From Sphingomonas koreensis (lineage in GTDB: Bacteria > Pseudomonadota > Alphaproteobacteria > Sphingomonadales > Sphingomonadaceae): DNA of 64,000 nt. Within the stretch, counting starts at the first letter, position 1, and each line of letters starts with the position of its first letter. The notes beneath the pieces are model-generated. The model made no database searches. It was not told where the DNA came from and was given only the letters and a program-made list of their open reading frames with translations. The stretch is from positions 3,346,501-3,410,500 of the forward strand of contig NZ_PGEN01000001.1 of assembly GCF_002797435.1 (NCBI RefSeq), given 5' to 3'. The position numbers and the translations under genes are program-made. Below are positions 37,700 through 47,114 of the stretch, in pieces.

Positions 37700-37715
37700 G
37701 TCCTATCAATAGGAC
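37700..37715. promoter_or_regulatory. Perfect inverted repeat covering the ribosome-binding site of the LysR gene
   Basis: GTCCTAT-CA-ATAGGAC, 7-bp arms with a 2-nt centre, ends 1 nt before the ATG at 37717. Its right arm contains AGGA, the apparent SD. As DNA it is a candidate operator for autoregulation by the LysR protein or for the divergent pirin promoter; as RNA it could mask the ribosome-binding site. Both roles are inferences. Confidence 0.55.
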
Positions 37716-37716
37716 G

Positions 37717-38643
37717 ATGCAGGATCTCAACGACCTCTATCTCTTCGTCCAGGCGGTCGATCATGGCGGTTTCGCCGCGGCGGCGCGGGCGCTGGGGATG
37801 CAGAAGTCGAAGCTCAGCCGGCGCATCGGGCTGCTCGAGGAGCGGCTGGGCGTCAGGCTGATCCAGCGATCGACCCGCCGCTTCTCCGTCACCGAGATCG
37901 GCCGCGAATATCATCGCCATTGCGTCGCCATGCTGATCGAGGCGGAAGCCGCGCAGATGGCGATCGACCAGTCCCGCGCGACGCCCCGCGGCATCATCCG
38001 GTTGAGCTGCCCGACTGGCCTGATCGCCTTCCAGTTCGGGGACTTGTTCGGGCGCTTCATGGCGCTCCACCCCGACGTCGAGCTGCACGTCGAAAGCACC
38101 AACCGCCGCGTCGATGTGATCGGCGAGGGGTTCGATCTCGCGATCCGCGTCCGCCCGCCGCCGCTCACCGAGAGCGAACTGGTCATGCGCCGCTTCGACG
38201 AGCGCACGATCCGGATCGTCGCCAGCCCGGACTTGCTGCGGACCCGCAGCATCGCCGTGCCGGCCGATCTCGGCGGGTTGCCGAGCCTCGATTTCGGCCC
38301 GGCGGGCGGACAGCATCGCTGGCGCCTGACGCATGCCGATGGCAGCGTCGCCGAAGTCGGTCACCAGCCGCGGCTCGTAACCGACGATATGGCGGCACTG
38401 CGTGCTGCCGCGATTGCGGGTGCCGGCGCAGTCCGGCTTCCGACGCTGGTCGTCTGGGACGATCTGCAGAGCGGGCGACTGGCGACGGTGCTGCCCGACT
38501 GGCGACCGGCAAACGAGATCGTCCATGCCGTATTCCCGTCACGGCGTGGGCTGCTGCCGTCGGTGCGGGCGCTGCTCGATTTCCTGGCCGACGAATGCGG
38601 GGAGCAGCGGAGGCGGATTCCGGAAACGGGTGCCGACTGCTAG
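37717..38643 (+). CDS. LysR-family transcriptional regulator
   Basis: A 308-residue LysR-type regulator. The winged HTH is at residues 1-63 ([44 protein letters not shown]), followed by the substrate-binding domain ([56 protein letters not shown]). The RVDVI...DLAIRV pattern places it in the CrgA-like group. It is divergent from the pirin gene with a 114-nt gap, the usual layout for a regulator and its target. Its stop overlaps the rnhA stop in a CTAG. Confidence 0.93.
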   Translation: MQDLNDLYLFVQAVDHGGFAAAARALGMQKSKLSRRIGLLEERLGVRLIQRSTRRFSVTEIGREYHRHCVAMLIEAEAAQMAIDQSRATPRGIIRLSCPTGLIAFQFGDLFGRFMALHPDVELHVESTNRRVDVIGEGFDLAIRVRPPPLTESELVMRRFDERTIRIVASPDLLRTRSIAVPADLGGLPSLDFGPAGGQHRWRLTHADGSVAEVGHQPRLVTDDMAALRAAAIAGAGAVRLPTLVVWDDLQSGRLATVLPDWRPANEIVHAVFPSRRGLLPSVRALLDFLADECGEQRRRIPETGADC

Positions 38644-39083
38644 GCCCGCAGCGCCGCGTCGCTTGCCAGCCCGTCGGCGCGTTCATTGTCGGGGTGGCCG
38701 GCATGGCCCTTGACCCAGATCCACTCGATCCGGTGCGGCTTGGCGGCGTCGAGCAGCTGCTGCCAAAGATCGGCGTTCTTGACCGGTTTCTTGTCCGCAG
38801 TCTTCCAGCCGTTGCGCTGCCAGCCTTTGATCCACTTGGTCAGGCCGTCCATGACGTAGCGGCTGTCGGTCGAGAGCTTGACCCGGCACGGCTTCTTGAG
38901 CGCGTTCAGCCCCTGGATCGCGGCCATCAGCTCCATGCGGTTGTTGGTGGTGTGCGGCTCGCCGCCCGAAAGCTCCTTCTCGGTCGTGCCCATGCGCAGC
39001 ACCACGCCCCAGCCGCCGCGGCCGGGATTGCCCTTGCACGCGCCATCGGTGGCGATCTCGACCAGCGGCATCTCGGCGATCAT
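38640..39083 (-). CDS. rnhA: Ribonuclease HI
   Basis: Degrades the RNA strand of RNA-DNA hybrids. The 147-residue protein has the complete DEDD set: Asp13 ([14 protein letters not shown]), Glu51 ([10 protein letters not shown]), Asp73 ([10 protein letters not shown]) and Asp137 (NERADGLA), plus the mobile-loop His127 (KGHAGHPDN). I chose the ATG at 39083, overlapping the thrB stop (ATGA). Last gene of ispH-thrB-rnhA, an order conserved in alphaproteobacteria. Confidence 0.97.
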   Translation of the reverse strand: MIAEMPLVEIATDGACKGNPGRGGWGVVLRMGTTEKELSGGEPHTTNNRMELMAAIQGLNALKKPCRVKLSTDSRYVMDGLTKWIKGWQRNGWKTADKKPVKNADLWQQLLDAAKPHRIEWIWVKGHAGHPDNERADGLASDAALRA

Positions 39084-40039
39084 GCGACGTGCTTCACCAG
39101 ATCGGGGGCGTAGTGCTTGAGCCGGCGGACATAGGCGAGCGGGTCCTTGCGCATCACCAGCGCATCGGCCGGGGTATTGAGCCAGTCCCACGCGCGCGAC
39201 AGCGAGAAGCGGATACAGGCGCCCGCCGCCAGTGTCGGGAATGCGGCGCGCTCGACTTCGGTGAGCGGGAAGCTGGCCTCGTAGCCCGCGATCAGCGCGT
39301 CGCCGACGGCCGGGTCGTAGTTGCGGCCATGCGCGTCGAAGCTCCACGCGCTGTGCATGACCGCGAGGTCGTAGACGCGGATGTCGGTGCAGGCGAAATA
39401 GAAGTCGATCAGACCCGTCACCTGATCGCCGCGCATCAGGACATTGTCCGGAAAGAGATCGGCATGGATCGCGCAGCGATCGAAATCGTTTCGGGTCCAG
39501 GCGGGCACGACGCGCGCGATCGCGAAGCCCAAGTCGTCGTAGAGGCCGGGGACGATCTGGTCGAGGCTGTGGCCGCATTTCTCGAACAGCGGCTGCCAGG
39601 TGTCGACCCCCATGGAATTGGGCCGGTCGAGCGGGAAATCGGCGACGGCGCGGTGCATCTGCGCCATCGCCTCGCCGGCGGCACGCGCCTGGGCCGGGGT
39701 GGGGTGCGAGAGCGAGATGCCCGACAGGAACTTGATGAGGCAGGCGGGTCGGCCGTTGAGCTCCTGAATCTCGACGCCGCCCCGATCCTTGATCGCGGGC
39801 GGGACGGGCAGGCCCTTGGCGGCGAGATGATCGAGCAGGCCCATGAAATAGGGCAGGTCGGCGGCCTCGACGCGCTTTTCGTAGAGCGTCAGGATGAAGC
39901 GGTCGCGCGTCGTTTCGACGAGATAGTTGCTGTTCTCGACCCCTTCGGCGATGCCCTTGGCCGAGACCAGCTCGCCGACATCATAGCGGGCGAGGAAGCC
40001 GGCGAGCGCTTCCGCCGAGACCTGCGTATAGACTGCCAT
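39080..40039 (-). CDS. thrB: Homoserine kinase, APH-fold type
   Basis: Phosphorylates homoserine to O-phosphohomoserine in threonine synthesis. The 319-residue protein is the alphaproteobacterial ThrB with an aminoglycoside-phosphotransferase fold, not the GHMP type: [32 protein letters not shown], catalytic loop [21 protein letters not shown] and [11 protein letters not shown] (metal Asp), ending [13 protein letters not shown]. It starts 3 nt after ispH and overlaps rnhA by 4 nt. Confidence 0.95.
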   Translation of the reverse strand: MAVYTQVSAEALAGFLARYDVGELVSAKGIAEGVENSNYLVETTRDRFILTLYEKRVEAADLPYFMGLLDHLAAKGLPVPPAIKDRGGVEIQELNGRPACLIKFLSGISLSHPTPAQARAAGEAMAQMHRAVADFPLDRPNSMGVDTWQPLFEKCGHSLDQIVPGLYDDLGFAIARVVPAWTRNDFDRCAIHADLFPDNVLMRGDQVTGLIDFYFACTDIRVYDLAVMHSAWSFDAHGRNYDPAVGDALIAGYEASFPLTEVERAAFPTLAAGACIRFSLSRAWDWLNTPADALVMRKDPLAYVRRLKHYAPDLVKHVA

Positions 40040-40042
40040 GGT

Positions 40043-41008
40043 TCAGGCCGCTTCGAGATCGCGGGGCAGCTTGAAGACGATGGTTTCCTGCGCCGTTTCG
40101 ACCTCGCGCTTGGTCACCTCGAAACGGGTGGCGAGCTTGTCGATCACTTCGCGGACGAGCAGCTCGGGGGCCGAGGCGCCCGCGGTGATGCCGAGCGTGC
40201 CGATGCCGCGCAGCCAGTCGAAATCGAGATCGTCGGCGCGCTGGATCAGCTTGGCGTCGGTCCCCTCGCGCTCCGCCACCTCGACCAGCCGCAACGAGTT
40301 GGATGAGTTGGGCGCGCCGATCACCAGCACCAGATCGCACGACTGCGCGATCGCGCGGACCGCGGCCTGGCGGTTCGAGGTAGCGTAGCAGATATCGTCG
40401 GCCTTTGGCGCGACGATATTGGGGAAACGCCGCTGGAGAATTGACAGGATCGAGGCGGTATCGTCGACCGAGAGCGTGGTCTGGGTGAGGAAGGCGAGGT
40501 TCTCGGGATCCTCGACCGTCAGCGCCTCGGCATCCGCCTCGGTCTCGATCAGCGTCATGCAGCCATCGGGCACCTGGCCGAAGGTGCCGATCACCTCGGG
40601 GTGGCGGGCATGGCCGATGAACAGGATGTGGCGATTGGCCGCGACCAGCCGTTCGGCCTGGCGATGGACCTTCGAAACCAGGGGGCAGGTGGCGTCGAGA
40701 TAGGAAAGGCCGCGATCCTGCGCTTCGGCCGGGACCGACTTGGGAACGCCATGGGCGGAGAAGACGACGGGGACGCCGTCGGGCACTTCGTTCAGCTCAT
40801 CCACGAACACCGCGCCCTTGGCCTTGAGCGAATCCACGACGAACTTGTTGTGGACGATCTCGTGCCGGACATAGACGGGAGCGCCATGTTTCTCGATCGC
40901 GCGTTCGACGATCTGGATGGCACGATCGACGCCGGCGCAGAACCCGCGCGGGGCAGCGATCAGCAGTTCAAGGACGGGCTTTTCGCCGGAGTTGATTGCA
41001 TCGCTCAT
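40043..41008 (-). CDS. ispH: 4-Hydroxy-3-methylbut-2-enyl diphosphate reductase
   Basis: Last step of the MEP pathway, reducing HMBPP to IPP and DMAPP with a [4Fe-4S] cluster. The 321-residue protein has the three cluster cysteines in context ([36 protein letters not shown]), the substrate-binding [10 protein letters not shown] and the late [19 protein letters not shown]. Standard length. First gene of the ispH-thrB-rnhA operon. Confidence 0.98.
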   Translation of the reverse strand: MSDAINSGEKPVLELLIAAPRGFCAGVDRAIQIVERAIEKHGAPVYVRHEIVHNKFVVDSLKAKGAVFVDELNEVPDGVPVVFSAHGVPKSVPAEAQDRGLSYLDATCPLVSKVHRQAERLVAANRHILFIGHARHPEVIGTFGQVPDGCMTLIETEADAEALTVEDPENLAFLTQTTLSVDDTASILSILQRRFPNIVAPKADDICYATSNRQAAVRAIAQSCDLVLVIGAPNSSNSLRLVEVAEREGTDAKLIQRADDLDFDWLRGIGTLGITAGASAPELLVREVIDKLATRFEVTKREVETAQETIVFKLPRDLEAA

Positions 41009-41120
41009 GTTGAGGGGGCTCTACGCGATTGCTTGCGCGGGCGAAAGGCGGTTCCTATGACGGGCCGCGCCGGTTTCCAAAGCGAAGGCGGCATATCAAG
41101 GTTTCAGGAAAGGTGTCCCC

Positions 41121-41759
41121 TTGCGTATCCGCAAACTTGCTCTTGTCGCGACGACGATGTTGGCGCTCGCAGGATGTGCCAAGACCGGCGATATCGCCGA
41201 GGGTGGCATCACCCAGGTCCGTTCGGCCTGTCCGCGCGTGGGCGTGGCGGCGCATACCGGGGACGTCACCCTGTTCAACTCGCCGACCAGCCGCGACGCC
41301 AATGCGATCGACGTGACGGCGGTGATGACCAACGTCACCTCGGTTTGCGACGATGCGGCGGAGAACATCCAGACCACGATCAGCTTCGAGGTGTTGGGAA
41401 GCCGCCGGTTCGGCAGCGAGGCGCGTCAGGTGACGCTGCCCTATTATGTCGCGGTGGTGCAGGGCGGCAGCTCGGTCGTGTCGAAGCGGCTGGGGCAGGT
41501 GACGTTGAACTTCGCCGAGGGCCAGAGCCGTGCGTCGGCGACGGCGACCGGCTATGCCATCGTCTCGCGCTCGGCAGCGACGCTGCCCGAGGATATCCGC
41601 AAGCAGATCCTGGCCAAGCGCAAGGCCGGCGACGAGACTGCCGCGGTCGATCCGCTCGCACGCCCCGAGGTGCGCCAGGCAGTGCTGCGCGCGACGTTCG
41701 AGGCGCTGGTCGGCTTCCAGCTGACCGACGAGCAGCTCAAGTACAACGCGACGCGCTGA
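41121..41759 (+). CDS. Lipoprotein of unknown function
   Basis: A 212-residue predicted lipoprotein starting at a TTG (41121) with a good SD (AGGAAAGG). Signal MRIRKLALVATTMLALAGC, lipobox LAGC (Cys19). The mature part looks like a beta-sandwich (VTAVMTNVTSVCDDAAENIQ, TTISFEVLGSRRFGSEARQV, LPYYVAVVQGGSSVVSKRLG) with two cysteines that may pair. No family recognised; a conserved sphingomonad envelope protein seems likely. A palindromic repeat follows the stop. Confidence 0.78.
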   Translation: MRIRKLALVATTMLALAGCAKTGDIAEGGITQVRSACPRVGVAAHTGDVTLFNSPTSRDANAIDVTAVMTNVTSVCDDAAENIQTTISFEVLGSRRFGSEARQVTLPYYVAVVQGGSSVVSKRLGQVTLNFAEGQSRASATATGYAIVSRSAATLPEDIRKQILAKRKAGDETAAVDPLARPEVRQAVLRATFEALVGFQLTDEQLKYNATR

Positions 41760-41764
41760 GGGGC

Positions 41765-41844
41765 GTCACCCCAGCGAAAGCTGGGGTCCTCGACCTCCAG
41801 GCGCGAGCTTGTGGCAGCAGACCCCAGCTTTCGCTGGGGGTGAC
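41765..41844. repeat. REP-like palindrome pair, family B, copy 2
   Basis: GTCACCCCAGCGAAAGCTGG, continuing GGTC (41765-41788), is mirrored at 41820-41844 with one extra G. Same plan as the 18.35 kb pair (GTCACCCC...GGGGTC, inverse copy after about 30-50 nt), but the hairpin stem sequence differs. It lies between the lipoprotein stop and the glycine riboswitch. Confidence 0.85.
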
Positions 41845-41920
41845 GATCGTTAGTGATTGACTCCGTCGTTGCGCCCGATCAGACGGGGGCCGTCGTCAGC
41901 GGGCAGCCGTTGAAGGCACG

Positions 41921-41997
41921 CGCGGGAGAGCAGGGGTGGTCAAACACCTCCGCCGAAGGAGCAACCGCCCCGGAATCTCTCAGGCACCCAGGACCGC
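41921..41997 (+). ncRNA. Glycine riboswitch, first aptamer
   Basis: Conserved blocks in order: CGGGAGAG at 41923, CGCCGAAGGAGCAACCGCCC at 41951, GGAATCTCTCAGGCACCCAG at 41972 and AGGACCGCG. These are the hallmarks of a glycine aptamer. It is followed directly by a second aptamer and then gcvT, which this element should switch on when glycine is abundant. Confidence 0.95.
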
Positions 41998-42007
41998 GCG
42001 GGGCCAC

Positions 42008-42120
42008 GACACTCTGGAAAGCGCGCGGGCGAAGGTCCGGGCCACCGAAGGGGTAAGCCTGTCCGTTGCCAGAAGGTGGCGGAGGCAGGCGAAAGCTCTC
42101 AGGTTCCGTGACAGAGGGGG
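42008..42120 (+). ncRNA. Glycine riboswitch, second aptamer
   Basis: ACTCTGGAAAGCGCGC at 42011, CCACCGAAGGGGTAAGCC at 42042, GAAAGCTCTCAGGTTCCGTG at 42091 and ACAGAGGGGG to 42120. It pairs with the first aptamer in the classic tandem arrangement. The gcvT start is 56 nt further on; I see no strong terminator in between, so control may be at translation. Confidence 0.95.
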
Positions 42121-42175
42121 CGACGGTGAATGGCCGCATCTTGCGGCGATTCCGTCGATTCCTTTGGAGATGGAC

Positions 42176-43345
42176 ATGAGCGACGCCACGCAAGAACCCG
42201 AGATCGTCGAAGAACTGGCGCTGCTTCCGCTCGACGCCTGGCACCGCGCCAAGGGCGGCCGGATGGTGCCGTTCGCGGGCTATGAGATGCCGGTCCAGTA
42301 TGAAGGCATCATGGCCGAGCATCTGTGGGTGCGCGAGAGCGCCGGCCTGTTCGATGTCTCCCACATGGGCCAGCTGTTCCTGTCGGGCGACGGCCTCGAC
42401 GCCGCGCTCGAGGCGCTGATCCCGGCGGATGTCGCGGGCGTGAAGGTCAATGGGCAGAAATACTCGCTGCTGCTCGCGCAGAATGGTGGGATCCTGGACG
42501 ACCTGATGTTCACGCGCTGGGACGCCGACAATGGCGCCCATCCGGGCGCGGCCGGCCTGTACATGGTCGTCAACGGCGCGTGCAAATGGGACGATATCGC
42601 GCATCTGCGCGAGCATCTGCCCGACGAGATCGAGATCAACCACATGGACGAGCACGCGCTGCTCGCGCTGCAGGGGCCGAAGGCGGTCGATGCGCTGAGC
42701 CGTCTGGTGCCGGGCGTCGAGGGCCTGATCTTCATGCGCGGCGGCCGGTTCGACTGGAACGGCACCAGCCTGTGGATCAGCCGTTCGGGCTATACCGGCG
42801 AGGACGGGTTCGAGATCTCTGTCGAGGCGGACAAGGCCGCGGCGCTGGCGGGCGCGCTGACCGCGCAGCCCGAGGTCAAGCCGATCGGCCTTGGCGCGCG
42901 CGATTCGCTGCGGCTCGAAGCCGACCTGCCGCTCTACGGCCATGACCTCGACACCGAGACGACGCCGATCATGGCGGCGCTCAATTTCGCGGTCGCGAGC
43001 AAGCGCCGGCGCGAGGAAGCGAACTTCCCCGGCGCCGAGCGCATCCTGCTCGAGCGCGAGCAGGGCGCGATCCAGCGCCGGGTGGGCCTGATCGTCGAGG
43101 GGCGCCAGCCGGTGCGCGAGGGCGCGCTGGTGCTGGACGACGAAGGCAATGAGGTCGGCCGCGTCACCAGCGGCGGCTTTGCCCCGACCGTGCAGAAGCC
43201 CATTGCGATGGCCTATGTCCCGACCGCGATGGCCGAGGTCGGCACTCGCGTGACGCTGAGCCAGCGCGGCAAGATTCACCATGGCGAAGTGGTTCCCATG
43301 CCCTTCGTCCCGCACAATTACGTCCGTGAGGGAGGACCCAAATGA
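42176..43345 (+). CDS. gcvT: Aminomethyltransferase, glycine cleavage T protein
   Basis: Transfers the aminomethyl carbon from lipoylated GcvH to tetrahydrofolate, releasing ammonia. The 389-residue protein starts [32 protein letters not shown], has the [12 protein letters not shown] block, [10 protein letters not shown] and [20 protein letters not shown], and ends [19 protein letters not shown]. The ATG at 42176 has GGAG at 6 nt; the ATG at 42170 is too close to the SD. Under the tandem glycine riboswitch; overlaps gcvH by 4 nt (ATGA). Confidence 0.97.
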   Translation: MSDATQEPEIVEELALLPLDAWHRAKGGRMVPFAGYEMPVQYEGIMAEHLWVRESAGLFDVSHMGQLFLSGDGLDAALEALIPADVAGVKVNGQKYSLLLAQNGGILDDLMFTRWDADNGAHPGAAGLYMVVNGACKWDDIAHLREHLPDEIEINHMDEHALLALQGPKAVDALSRLVPGVEGLIFMRGGRFDWNGTSLWISRSGYTGEDGFEISVEADKAAALAGALTAQPEVKPIGLGARDSLRLEADLPLYGHDLDTETTPIMAALNFAVASKRRREEANFPGAERILLEREQGAIQRRVGLIVEGRQPVREGALVLDDEGNEVGRVTSGGFAPTVQKPIAMAYVPTAMAEVGTRVTLSQRGKIHHGEVVPMPFVPHNYVREGGPK

Positions 43346-43713
43346 GCCGTTATTTCACCGAAGATCATGAGTGGATCGAGCTCGACGGCGAGATCGCGAC
43401 CGTCGGCATCACCGATTACGCCCAGAGCCAGCTCGGCGACATCGTGTTCGTCGAGGTGCCCGATGAGGGCAAGCAGGTGAGCAAGGGCGACGACGCCGCG
43501 GTGGTCGAGAGCGTCAAGGCGGCGAGCGACGTCTATGCCCCGGTTTCGGGCACGATCGTCGAGGGCAACCCCGCTCTGGCGGACGAGCCGGCGCTGGTGA
43601 ACGAGGACCCGGAGGGTGAGGGCTGGTTCTTCAAGATGACCCTGTCCGACACCAGCGAGCTCGACGGCCTGATGGACGAGGGCAAGTATCAGGACTTCGT
43701 CAGCAAGCTCTAG
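43342..43713 (+). CDS. gcvH: Glycine cleavage system H protein
   Basis: Lipoyl carrier shuttling the aminomethyl group between the P, T and L proteins. The 123-residue protein has the lipoylation site [20 protein letters not shown] with Lys59 in ESVKAASD, and the usual start [24 protein letters not shown]. LipB at the left edge of the window is a plausible modifying enzyme. Overlaps gcvT; followed 2 nt later by a lipoprotein gene. Confidence 0.98.
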   Translation: MSRYFTEDHEWIELDGEIATVGITDYAQSQLGDIVFVEVPDEGKQVSKGDDAAVVESVKAASDVYAPVSGTIVEGNPALADEPALVNEDPEGEGWFFKMTLSDTSELDGLMDEGKYQDFVSKL

Positions 43714-43715
43714 CG

Positions 43716-44129
43716 GTGGCGCGAAAGGCATCCTTTGCTGTGGCGTTGTTGTGTCTCGGCGCATGTGGGGCGGAAGCCCCGCGGCCTGACGCGGCGACAA
43801 CAGTGGCGGATGCCGACGCGAATATCGGCTCGTGGAACGGGCGGACGGTCAGCGTTCGTGGTTGGCTGGCCGACCCCTGCGGCGACCTCAGCTGTTCCAT
43901 CTTTCCTGTGCCAGTGAAACGGGGGCAGGAATGGCCGGATGGGCCGCGCCTCTCGATCGCCGCAGAGACCCTGGTCGAGGCGAGCCTGACCGAGAATCAA
44001 GGCAAGGAAGTCGTCCTTAAAGGTGTTCTCAGCTCGCACTGTCGATCCAGAAACATCCGCTGCACCGACCGGGCGCCCGATATCACGCCAATTTCCATCA
44101 CCACTCTGCGTCCTGCCCCCAAAGGATAA
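43716..44129 (+). CDS. Cysteine-containing lipoprotein inside the gcv operon
   Basis: A 137-residue predicted lipoprotein from a GTG at 43716: signal ARKASFAVALLCLGAC, lipobox LGAC (Cys17). The body has a probable OB-like beta region (GRTVSVRGWLADPCGDLSC, KEVVLKGVLSSHCRSRNIRC) and two cysteine pairs (Cys55/Cys60, Cys109/Cys116). It is fitted between gcvH (2 nt) and gcvPA (3 nt), so it must be co-transcribed and under the glycine riboswitch. No known role in glycine cleavage. Codon use is a little less GC-rich than in its neighbours. Family not recognised. Confidence 0.72.
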   Translation: MARKASFAVALLCLGACGAEAPRPDAATTVADADANIGSWNGRTVSVRGWLADPCGDLSCSIFPVPVKRGQEWPDGPRLSIAAETLVEASLTENQGKEVVLKGVLSSHCRSRNIRCTDRAPDITPISITTLRPAPKG

Positions 44130-44132
44130 TTG

Positions 44133-45491
44133 ATGCGCTATCTTCCCCTGACTCCCAACGACCGGCAGGCGATGCTCGCCGCGGTCGGCGCGGCGGCGAT
44201 CGACGACCTGTTCGTCGATGTGCCCGAGAGCGCCCGTCTGAGCGGCCCGATCGCGGGGCTGCCGCCGCATGCCAGCGAACTGGCGGTCGAGCGGCACATG
44301 GCCGCGCTGGCGCGCAAGAACCTGTCGGCGGGGGAAGCGCCGTTCTTCCTCGGTTGCGGCGCGTATCGCCACCATGTGCCGGCGAGCGTCGACCACATCA
44401 TCCAGCGCGGCGAGTTCCTGACCGCCTACACGCCCTACCAGCCCGAGATCGCGCAGGGCACGCTGCAGGTGATGTTCGAGTTCCAGACTCAGGTCGCGCG
44501 CCTGCTGGGCACCGACGTCGCCAACGCGTCGATGTATGACGGCTCGACCGCGTGCTGGGAGGCGATCGGCATGGCGCGGCGCATCACCAAGCGCGGCAAG
44601 GCGATCCTGTCGGGCGGCCTGCACCCGCACTACGTCTCGGTCGCCAACACGATGGCGAAATACACCGGCGACACGCTGGTGACCGCCATCCCCGAGCTGA
44701 CCGCCGAGCCGGACACCGACGCGCTGATCGGCATGATCGACGACGAGACGTCGTGCGTCGTCGTCCAGTATCCCGATATTCTCGGCCGCATTTCCGACCT
44801 CTCCGATCTCGCCGCCGCGTGCCAGGCGAAGAAGGCGCTGCTGGTCGCGGTCGTCACCGAGCCGGTGGCGCTGGGCGCGATTCGGTCGCCGGGCGAGATG
44901 GGCGCGGACATCGTCGTTGGCGAGGGCCAGTCGATCGGCGTCGGCCTGCAGTTCGGCGGGCCTTATGTCGGCCTGTTCGGCTGCAAGGAGAAATATGTCC
45001 GCCAGATGCCGGGCCGCCTCACCGGCGAGACGGTGGATGCCGAAGGCAAGCGCGGCTTCGTGCTGACGCTTTCGACCCGCGAGCAGCATATCCGCCGCGA
45101 AAAGGCGACGTCGAACATCTGCACCAGCTCGGTGCTGTGTGCGCTCGCCTGGTCGATCCACATGACCCTGCTGGGCGAGAAGGGGCTGCGGCAGCTCGCC
45201 GCGCTCAACCATGCCGGCGCGAGCGCCGCGGCGGACCGTCTGGCCAAGGTGCCGGGGGTCGAGCTGGTCACGCCGGTCTTCTTCAACGAGTTTACGCTGA
45301 AGCTCTCCAAGGAAGCGCGCCCGATCGTGCGCGAGCTGGCCGACAAGGGCATCCTCGCCGGCGTGTCGCTGGGCCGCCTCTATCCGGGCGAGGGGGCGTT
45401 GGAGAACGGCCTGGTCGTCGCGGTCACCGAAACCACCACCGCGGAGGACGTCGAGACGCTTGCCGCCGCGCTTGAGGAGGCGCTGGCATGA
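44133..45491 (+). CDS. gcvPA: Glycine dehydrogenase (decarboxylating) subunit 1
   Basis: N-terminal half of the P protein, split in this lineage. The 452-residue protein starts [20 protein letters not shown], then [58 protein letters not shown] and the [21 protein letters not shown] region. I chose the ATG at 44133, which has AAAGGA upstream. Forms an (alpha-beta)2 enzyme with GcvPB, whose gene overlaps it by 4 nt. Confidence 0.97.
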   Translation: MRYLPLTPNDRQAMLAAVGAAAIDDLFVDVPESARLSGPIAGLPPHASELAVERHMAALARKNLSAGEAPFFLGCGAYRHHVPASVDHIIQRGEFLTAYTPYQPEIAQGTLQVMFEFQTQVARLLGTDVANASMYDGSTACWEAIGMARRITKRGKAILSGGLHPHYVSVANTMAKYTGDTLVTAIPELTAEPDTDALIGMIDDETSCVVVQYPDILGRISDLSDLAAACQAKKALLVAVVTEPVALGAIRSPGEMGADIVVGEGQSIGVGLQFGGPYVGLFGCKEKYVRQMPGRLTGETVDAEGKRGFVLTLSTREQHIRREKATSNICTSSVLCALAWSIHMTLLGEKGLRQLAALNHAGASAAADRLAKVPGVELVTPVFFNEFTLKLSKEARPIVRELADKGILAGVSLGRLYPGEGALENGLVVAVTETTTAEDVETLAAALEEALA

Positions 45492-47056
45492 GCATCAACC
45501 AGTCCGGATGGCGTCCCGAGATGAACGCCGGCGCGCGCAGCGATGACGCGACCTTCACCGGCAACCGTGCGCTGATGCTCGACGAGGCGCTGATCTTCGA
45601 GATCGGCTCGCTCGACACCACCGGCGTCGACTTCGCCGAGGCGCCCAAGGCGGCGTCGCGGATCGGCGGCCTTGCGCGCAACAAGGATATCGGCCTGCCC
45701 GGTCTGTCCGAGCCGGAGGCGGTGCGCCATTACACGCGCCTGAGCCGTCAGAATTATGCGATCGACCTGGGCCTGTTCCCGCTTGGGTCTTGCACGATGA
45801 AGCACAATCCGCGCCTCAACGAGCGGATGGCGCGGCTTCCCGGCTTCGCCGACGTCCACCCGCTCCAGCCGGTCGATACCGTGCAGGGCGCGTTCGAGGT
45901 GATCCACCAGCTCGCGCACTGGCTGGTGACGCTGACCGGCATGCATTCGGTGGCGATGTCGCCCAAGGCGGGCGCGCATGGCGAGCTGTGCGGCGTGCTG
46001 GCGATCCGCGCGGCGCTCGACGCCAAGGGCGAGCAGGCACGCAAGGTGCTGCTGGTGCCGGAGAGCGCGCACGGCACCAACCCGGCGACCGCGGCGTTCG
46101 CCGGCTTCACCGTCGAGGATATCCCCGCGACCGAGGCCGGGCGCGTCGACCTCGAAGCGCTCAAGGCGCGGCTGGGGCCGGACGTGGCGGGGGTGATGAT
46201 CACCAACCCGAACACCTGTGGCCTGTTCGAACCGGACATGAAGGCGATCAGCGACGCGGTGCATGAAGCGGGCGGGTACGTCTATTGCGACGGCGCCAAC
46301 TTCAACGCGATCGTCGGCCGGGTGCGCCCGGGCGACCTTGGCATCGACGCGATGCACATCAACCTGCACAAGACCTTCTCGACCCCGCATGGCGGTGGCG
46401 GGCCGGGCTCGGGGCCGGTGGTGCTGTCGGCGGCGCTGGCGCCCTACGCGCCGCTGCCCTTCGTCGAGAAGCAGGGCGACCGTTTCGTGCTGATCGAGGA
46501 AGAGACGGCGGGCACGCACCATGCCGAGAGCTTCGGCCGGATGGTTTCGTTCCACGGCCAGATGGGCATGTTCACGCGCGCGCTGACATACATCCTGTCG
46601 CACGGCGCGGATGGCTTGCGTCAGGTTGCCGAGGATTCGGTGCTCAACGCCAACTATGTGCTGCGCGCGCTGGAAGACGTGCTCGACGCGCCCTTCGCCA
46701 AGAGCGGGCCGTGCATGCATGAGGCGATCTTCAGCGACAAGGGCCTGCCCGAGGGCTTCTCGACGCTCGACATCGCCAAGGGGCTGATCGACGAGGGCTT
46801 CCACCCGATGACGGTCTATTTCCCGCTGGTGGTGCACGGCGCGATGCTGGTCGAGCCGACCGAGACCGAGAGCAAGGCGGCGCTGGACCAGTTCATCGGC
46901 GCGTTCCGTTCGGTCGCCGAACGGGCCAAGGCGGGTGACGCCGCGCTCAAGTCGGCGCCGCACTTCGCGCCGCGCCGTCGCCTCGACGAAACCCAGGCCG
47001 CGCGCAAGCCGGTGCTGGTGTGGAAGGAGCCGGCGCAGGCCGAAGCCGCGGAGTAA
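45488..47056 (+). CDS. gcvPB: Glycine dehydrogenase (decarboxylating) subunit 2
   Basis: PLP-bearing half of the glycine decarboxylase. The 522-residue protein has the Schiff-base lysine in [20 protein letters not shown], the cofactor region [21 protein letters not shown], and the [19 protein letters not shown] block. Ends the gcv operon; a 14-bp hairpin follows 15 nt after its stop. The L protein (dihydrolipoamide dehydrogenase) is not in the window and is presumably shared with other complexes elsewhere. Confidence 0.97.
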   Translation: MSINQSGWRPEMNAGARSDDATFTGNRALMLDEALIFEIGSLDTTGVDFAEAPKAASRIGGLARNKDIGLPGLSEPEAVRHYTRLSRQNYAIDLGLFPLGSCTMKHNPRLNERMARLPGFADVHPLQPVDTVQGAFEVIHQLAHWLVTLTGMHSVAMSPKAGAHGELCGVLAIRAALDAKGEQARKVLLVPESAHGTNPATAAFAGFTVEDIPATEAGRVDLEALKARLGPDVAGVMITNPNTCGLFEPDMKAISDAVHEAGGYVYCDGANFNAIVGRVRPGDLGIDAMHINLHKTFSTPHGGGGPGSGPVVLSAALAPYAPLPFVEKQGDRFVLIEEETAGTHHAESFGRMVSFHGQMGMFTRALTYILSHGADGLRQVAEDSVLNANYVLRALEDVLDAPFAKSGPCMHEAIFSDKGLPEGFSTLDIAKGLIDEGFHPMTVYFPLVVHGAMLVEPTETESKAALDQFIGAFRSVAERAKAGDAALKSAPHFAPRRRLDETQAARKPVLVWKEPAQAEAAE

Positions 47057-47071
47057 CCGCGGGATGACAAG

Positions 47072-47107
47072 CCCCCTGTTTCGCCTAGTCTGGGGCGAAA
47101 CAGGGGG
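47072..47107 (+). terminator. 14-bp perfect hairpin between gcvPB and the serine hydrolase gene
   Basis: CCCCCTGTTTCGCC (47072-47085) pairs with GGCGAAACAGGGGG (47094-47107), loop 8 nt. It ends only 7 nt before the ATG at 47115, so it replaces the normal SD region of that gene. It has no T run; it could stop gcv transcripts or hinder translation of the hydrolase on read-through. Confidence 0.7.
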
Positions 47108-47114
47108 ATGTCGC

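Noticed and set aside
41936..42175. N-terminal extension of gcvT
   Set aside because: It reads through the glycine riboswitch aptamers; the GGAG at 42166 and the usual N-terminus support the ATG at 42176.
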